A stretch of DNA of 64,000 nucleotides, taken from the NCBI GenBank assembly GCA_964519665.1, contig CAZFIV010000002.1, positions 1-64,000 on the forward strand. The letters are read 5' to 3'. The position numbers and the translations under genes were made by a program. Below are positions 60,148 through 64,000 of this stretch, in pieces. The notes below the pieces were generated by a model. That model saw nothing but the letters and a program-made list of their open reading frames with translations. It had not been told where the DNA came from and did no database searches. Every line of letters begins with the position of its first letter. Within the stretch, counting starts at the first letter, position 1. Source of the stretch: JANQQN01 sp964519665. GTDB lineage: Bacteria; Myxococcota; Kuafuiibacteriia; Kuafuiibacteriales; Kuafuiibacteriaceae.

Positions 60148-62082
60148 TCACTTGTAGGATCGTTGGGTCAGTTTGACGTATTCGAAGTGCAAGGGCTCTT
60201 TGTGCAACGTGGGCTTGGAATCAACCCCGGTGAACTCCCACGCCGCCACGTGCCGCGCGTTCTCGTCGTCACGCCGTGCCTCGCCGTCTTCGGTGGCTGA
60301 CTCTTCGCGGAAGTGCCCGCCGCACGATTCGTTGCGCTCGAGGGCGTCGAGCGCCATCTCTTCGGCGAACTCGAGGTAGTCGGCCACCCGGGCCGCCCGC
60401 TCCAACGTTTGGTTCAGAGTGCCCTTGCTGCCGGTGACGTTCACGTTGCTCCAGAACTCCTCGCGCAGCTTCGGGATGTCGGTGAGCAATTCGTTCAGCC
60501 CTTCGGCGTGGCGGGACATGCCGCATTTGTCCCACATCATCCGGCCGAGCTCGCGATGGAAGCTGTCGACGGTTCGCTTACCCTTGACGGCCAACAGCTG
60601 GTCGAGACGCTCCGAGACCAAACTCTCGGCGTCGTTGAACGCGGAGTGATTCGTGTCGATGGTCGTGCTCTCGAGCGCCTTGCGGACCGAGGGGTCGCCC
60701 AGATAGCCGCCCATGGTGGCCGGGATGACGAAATAGCCGTCGGCGAGGCCCTGCATGAGGGCCGATGCCCCGAGGCGGTTGGCGCCGTGGTCGGAGAAAT
60801 TGCATTCGCCGAGCGCGAAGAGCCCCGGAATGGTGGTCATGAGGTTGTAGTCCACCCACAGGCCGCCCATCGTGTAGTGCGGTGCGGGGTAGATGCGCAT
60901 CGGCACCTCGTAGGCGTTCTCGTCGGTAATCTCGCGGTAGATGTCGAAGAGATTGCCGTAGCGGGCCTCGATGGTGTCGCGCCCGTCCCGCTGAATGGCA
61001 TCTCGGAAGTCGAGGTAGACCGCCTCCTTGGTGGGGCCTACGCCCCGACCCTCGTCGATCACCTTCTTGGCGTTGCGCGAAGCGAGGTCACGGGGAACGA
61101 GGTTTCCGAAGGCTGGGTAGCGCTCCTCGAGGTAGTAGTCTCGTTCGCTCTCCGGGATGTCCTTGGCCGCGCGGTCGTCGCCCGCTTTCTTCGGTACCCA
61201 GACGCGCCCGTCGTTTCGAAGCGACTCGGACATCAAGGTCAGCTTCGACTGAAACTCGCCTTGCCGCGGAATGCAGGTCGGGTGGATTTGGGTGTAGCAC
61301 GGGTTGGCCATGAACGCGCCGCGCTTATGCGCTCGCCACGCCGCCATCACGTTGCAGTTCTTGGCGTTGGTCGACAGGAAGAAGACGGTCGAATAGCCGC
61401 CGGTGGCCAAGCACACGGCGTCCGCCGCGTACCGCTTCAAAACGCCGCTCTTCATGTCACGGGTGACGATGCCTCGGCAGCGACCATCGACGACCACGAC
61501 ATCATGAAGCTCTTGATGGTTGTACATCGTTACCTTGCCCGCCGAGATCTGACGAGAGAGGGCCGAGTACGCACCGAGCAGGAGCTGCTGGCCGGTCTGT
61601 CCGCGGGCGTAGAACGTGCGGGATACCTGCGCTCCACCGAAAGAGCGGTTGTCGAGCAAGCCGCCGTAGTCCCGAGCGAACGGAACGCCTTGCGCGACGC
61701 ACTGGTCGATGATGTTCACCGAGAGTTGGGCCAGGCGGTAGACGTTGGCTTCGCGGGAGCGGAAGTCACCGCCCTTCACGGTGTCGTAGAAGAGGCGATA
61801 CACCGAGTCGCCGTCATTCTGATAGTTCTTGGCCGCGTTGATGCCGCCCTGAGCGGCGATCGAGTGGGCGCGGCGGGGGCTGTCATGGTGGCAAAACGCC
61901 AGGACTTTGTAGCCGAGCTCGGCCAGGCTGGCGGCCGCCGAGGCACCGGCGAGGCCGGTCCCGACCACGATGACGGTGTGTTTGCGTTTATTGGACGGGT
62001 TGACCAGCTTCATTCCGAAGCGGTGTTCGTCCCACATCTTCTCGATGTTGCCGGACGGCACTTTGCTGTCGAGGGTCGTCAT
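60148..62082 (-). CDS. sdhA: Succinate dehydrogenase flavoprotein subunit
   Basis: Catalytic subunit of complex II (644 residues), oxidising succinate to fumarate. FAD site: VIVVGTGLAGASAAASLAEL; covalent-flavin His in RAHSIAAQGGINAAKN; substrate-site regions HPTCIPRQGEFQSKL and PAPHYTMGGLWVDYN; ALGECNFSDHGANRLGASAL at the C-terminal FAD part. Layout matches B-type (menaquinone-linked) enzymes as in Bacillus and deltaproteobacteria. The gene is preceded by sdhC with a 13-bp gap. Confidence 0.96.
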   Translation of the reverse strand: MTTLDSKVPSGNIEKMWDEHRFGMKLVNPSNKRKHTVIVVGTGLAGASAAASLAELGYKVLAFCHHDSPRRAHSIAAQGGINAAKNYQNDGDSVYRLFYDTVKGGDFRSREANVYRLAQLSVNIIDQCVAQGVPFARDYGGLLDNRSFGGAQVSRTFYARGQTGQQLLLGAYSALSRQISAGKVTMYNHQELHDVVVVDGRCRGIVTRDMKSGVLKRYAADAVCLATGGYSTVFFLSTNAKNCNVMAAWRAHKRGAFMANPCYTQIHPTCIPRQGEFQSKLTLMSESLRNDGRVWVPKKAGDDRAAKDIPESERDYYLEERYPAFGNLVPRDLASRNAKKVIDEGRGVGPTKEAVYLDFRDAIQRDGRDTIEARYGNLFDIYREITDENAYEVPMRIYPAPHYTMGGLWVDYNLMTTIPGLFALGECNFSDHGANRLGASALMQGLADGYFVIPATMGGYLGDPSVRKALESTTIDTNHSAFNDAESLVSERLDQLLAVKGKRTVDSFHRELGRMMWDKCGMSRHAEGLNELLTDIPKLREEFWSNVNVTGSKGTLNQTLERAARVADYLEFAEEMALDALERNESCGGHFREESATEDGEARRDDENARHVAAWEFTGVDSKPTLHKEPLHFEYVKLTQRSYK

Positions 62083-62095
62083 TTGCTATCTGCTC

Positions 62096-62749
62096 CTATT
62101 GTTCGCCGTCGATCATGGGCTTGAGAAAGGCCCATACGGGCATGCTGATGAAACCGACGGCGATCAGCCATCCGAAGGCGAGCCCGGCATTTTTGAAAAC
62201 CGCGCGCCAAGCCGGCTTGAATATTCCGAGCGTCTGAAACGCGCTGCCAAAGCCGTGACTCAGGTGCAACCCGAGCGCGAGCATAGCGAGTACGTACCAA
62301 GTGACGACCAGAGGGTTTTGGAACTGAGTCATCACCAGTTCGTGAAGAGCCCGAGGCTCTCCCGCGGCTTCGGTCGTGGCGCCAAATTTGAACATATACA
62401 CGTGGGTGACGATGAACAGTAGCAGCACAATGCCGCCGACCAGCATCGTCCGGGATGAGAACGTCGCTCGACGGTTGCGTTTGACCGCATAGGCTTCGCG
62501 GCGGGCCGAGGTGTTGGTTCCCGCCAGCCGAAATGCGGAGAACACGTGGGTGGCCAAGAAGACGATCAACAGCACCTCAGCGAGGATCAGCAGACCGCCG
62601 GTGCTCTCTAGGTAATGGGCGTAGGCGTCGAACTTCTCTGGGCCCGCGAAGAGCAGGAAGTTGCCGGAAAGATGGCCGACCAGAAAGCCAAACCAAGCTA
62701 ATCCCGTGAGCGCCATCAGGATTTTAGGTAAGATCGTACGGACATTCAT
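62096..62749 (-). CDS. sdhC: Succinate dehydrogenase cytochrome b subunit (five-helix type)
   Basis: 217-residue membrane anchor of complex II with five hydrophobic helices (VRTILPKILMALTGLAWFG, then LLILAEVLLIVFLATHVFSA, and others). Histidines for two hemes are placed in several helices, e.g. GFLVGHLSGNFLLF, ATHVFSAF, FIVTHVYMFKF and LHLSHGFGSAFQ. One subunit with five helices is the B-type SQR design, which uses menaquinone. ATG at 62749; it leads the operon. A possible promoter region lies in the 216-bp divergent gap upstream. Confidence 0.92.
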   Translation of the reverse strand: MNVRTILPKILMALTGLAWFGFLVGHLSGNFLLFAGPEKFDAYAHYLESTGGLLILAEVLLIVFLATHVFSAFRLAGTNTSARREAYAVKRNRRATFSSRTMLVGGIVLLLFIVTHVYMFKFGATTEAAGEPRALHELVMTQFQNPLVVTWYVLAMLALGLHLSHGFGSAFQTLGIFKPAWRAVFKNAGLAFGWLIAVGFISMPVWAFLKPMIDGEQ

Positions 62750-62965
62750 GTAATTCAGCCCTCGCTGATACGGAAATCGCTACCGATTCCTATGTCAGTT
62801 CACGCTCCCTTGAGCCGAAGTCAAGTAGCCGAAACGCCCCCTGCCAAAGCTGGAACCGGCTTGATAAGAGGCTCTCATGGCCCTCATGAGCTGACGTAGG
62901 CGCTGCCAGCCAAGAAAGTTCAGTTGACGTGAATCGTGCGGGGCCTACCCCATAATAGTCGACCA

Positions 62966-64000
62966 ATGGATAACGTGCTTTCCCTACGACCATGGGACGC
63001 GCTGGTTCGTCGGGCCCGCGGTCGTTCCACCGACCTCCTGAAACGTTCCGATCTGGCTTCGGTGGTTCCGAGCCTATCTCCGCTCGAAGCCTACGGCCTC
63101 GTGAAAGGTCTGGGGCCGGCCGATGCGCTGCCGGTGCTCGCCCATCTGGAGCCGCCGCAGATCCAGGCGTTGCTCGACCTCGAAGGCTGGCATGAACATC
63201 GCCTCTCGGTTCCCGACCTCGCGCTCTGGTTGTCGGCATTTCGGGAGGTGTCGCTGGAGGCGATGCAGGCGGCAGCCTCGAGCCTCGACCTCGAAGCCAT
63301 GTCGGCGTTGCTTCGGCGCCGGCTGCTGATCGCCATGAAACAGCGGGACGACCGCAGCGAGGAAGACCCTCTTCCGCCGTGGGTCACGCGGCCGCCCCAA
63401 GACATCGAGCCGCTCGTCGAGACGCCGGACGGACGGTTCATCATCGCCGCCCGGTCCCAGGACGAGGACGAAAGCTTGGACGAGCTGCTCGACGAAGAGG
63501 ATCGGAAGTGGATCCTGAGCTTTGTCGCGGAGCTTTATCAGCAGGAAGACTGGGAGACGGTCGCCGGCTGGCTGCGGTCGGCGGCGTACGACCTCACGAC
63601 CAATCTCGAGGAAGATGCATATCGCTTTCGAAGTGCTCGGCTCGAGGATCTCGGTTTTCCGCCCCGGGAGTCCGCGATCGAGATCTACGGTCTGCTCGAC
63701 CCCGGTCCAGCCGAACCTCAGCCCTCGGCACCGACGCTCGATTTTGCGCTTCCGGTCGAGTACGTGGCGCCCTTGGAGGAAGGTCTGTTCTTGGCCGCGC
63801 TGCAAGGGATCGATGATCCCGGTGTGATGCGTCGTCTCGAGGGCGACCTGGTCGCCGTCGCGAACAAAGCGCTGGTAGCGGACGGTGTTTTGCCCGGCCA
63901 AAGCGACGCGGTGCGTGAGGTCTTGGAACGCCTGCGGGGCTACATCGAGATCGCGCTGGCGGAAGGCGTTGAACCGGCGCGCCGACTCGAGGTGGGCGCC
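62966..64000 (+). CDS. DUF6178-type protein (truncated at window end)
   Basis: Open from the ATG at 62966 (MDNVLSLRPWDALVRRAR) to the last base with no stop, 345 codons. The start LRPWDALVRR, then LSPLEAYGLVKGLGPADALPVLAHL and LWLSAFREVSLEAMQ, resembles DUF6178 family proteins common in deltaproteobacteria, which are helical and of unknown function. An acidic stretch (DEDESLDELLDEED) follows. The frame is intact and codon-consistent. Function unknown; the 3' end is outside the window. Confidence 0.8.
   Translation, partial: MDNVLSLRPWDALVRRARGRSTDLLKRSDLASVVPSLSPLEAYGLVKGLGPADALPVLAHLEPPQIQALLDLEGWHEHRLSVPDLALWLSAFREVSLEAMQAAASSLDLEAMSALLRRRLLIAMKQRDDRSEEDPLPPWVTRPPQDIEPLVETPDGRFIIAARSQDEDESLDELLDEEDRKWILSFVAELYQQEDWETVAGWLRSAAYDLTTNLEEDAYRFRSARLEDLGFPPRESAIEIYGLLDPGPAEPQPSAPTLDFALPVEYVAPLEEGLFLAALQGIDDPGVMRRLEGDLVAVANKALVADGVLPGQSDAVREVLERLRGYIEIALAEGVEPARRLEVGA

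Noticed and set aside
62926..62967. TTGACG and CATAAT as a promoter for the DUF6178 gene
   Set aside because: The spacing is about 21 bases or more rather than 17, so not called.

Overview
The window is a GC-rich bacterial chromosome segment with almost no non-coding space. The gene content points to a deltaproteobacterial, Myxococcota-like organism (Polyangia or Bradymonadia type). The clues are many TPR proteins, a PknB-type kinase fused to TPRs, two PilZ-type proteins, a hemX-hemA-hemC-hemD block, a three-gene quinone-linked succinate dehydrogenase, a DUF6178-type protein, a short ribbon-helix-helix protein of a myxobacterial type, and long repeat-rich Pro/Ala/Arg tails on otherwise housekeeping enzymes. 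This placement is inference from gene content; no 16S rRNA gene is present.

Layout. 0-2.6 kb: a TPR protein with an Ala-Ala-Asp-Arg repeat and a small membrane protein. 2.5-7.8 kb (minus): lhr helicase and a Nei-type glycosylase, overlapping, a DNA-repair pair. 8-10.9 kb (plus): scpB and an RluB-type pseudouridine synthase with a repetitive Arg/Ser/Gly tail of about 450 residues. 11.2-17.1 kb (plus): aspS, a SIRT4-like sirtuin, and a three-module glycosyltransferase. 17.1-21.5 kb (minus): hutH followed by two PilZ-type proteins. 21.6-26.6 kb (plus): an AGPS-like/GlcE-like double flavoprotein, a GlcF-like Fe-S protein and a lipid kinase. 26.8-30.4 kb: Ser/Thr kinase-TPR protein and a ComEA-like protein. 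30.5-34.2 kb: small protein, tRNA-Ala(CGC), membrane TPR protein, thioredoxin with a WCVPC site. 34.4-39.1 kb: small protein, hemX, hemA, hemC, hemD, DUF4177-like protein. 39.1-41.9 kb (minus): putative lipoprotein, ECF sigma factor, anti-sigma factor, an acidic Leu-rich secreted protein and a basic DUF3106-like repeat protein, the last four genes overlapping. 42.1-48.8 kb: small protein, then on the minus strand smc, ftsY, zapA, a 6S RNA candidate and the 5-formyl-THF cyclo-ligase gene. 49.2-55.2 kb (minus): TPR protein, RHH regulator, parE, parC. 55.4-59.4 kb (plus): lytic transglycosylase and an Ig-repeat lipoprotein. 59.4-62.7 kb (minus): sdhC-sdhA-sdhB. 62.97 kb to the window end: a DUF6178-type protein that runs off the edge.

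The most interesting candidates for new biology are: the sigma/anti-sigma operon, in which two acidic Leu-rich extracytoplasmic segments are encoded beside a strongly basic 18-residue-repeat secreted protein (a possible charge-based envelope sensor); the fused AGPS-like/GlcE-like flavoprotein with its Fe-S partner and lipid kinase; a 43-bp intergenic hairpin repeat found twice with one mismatch; and an iterated 13-bp array upstream of the RHH gene. All assignments come from reading motifs by eye; no database search was run.
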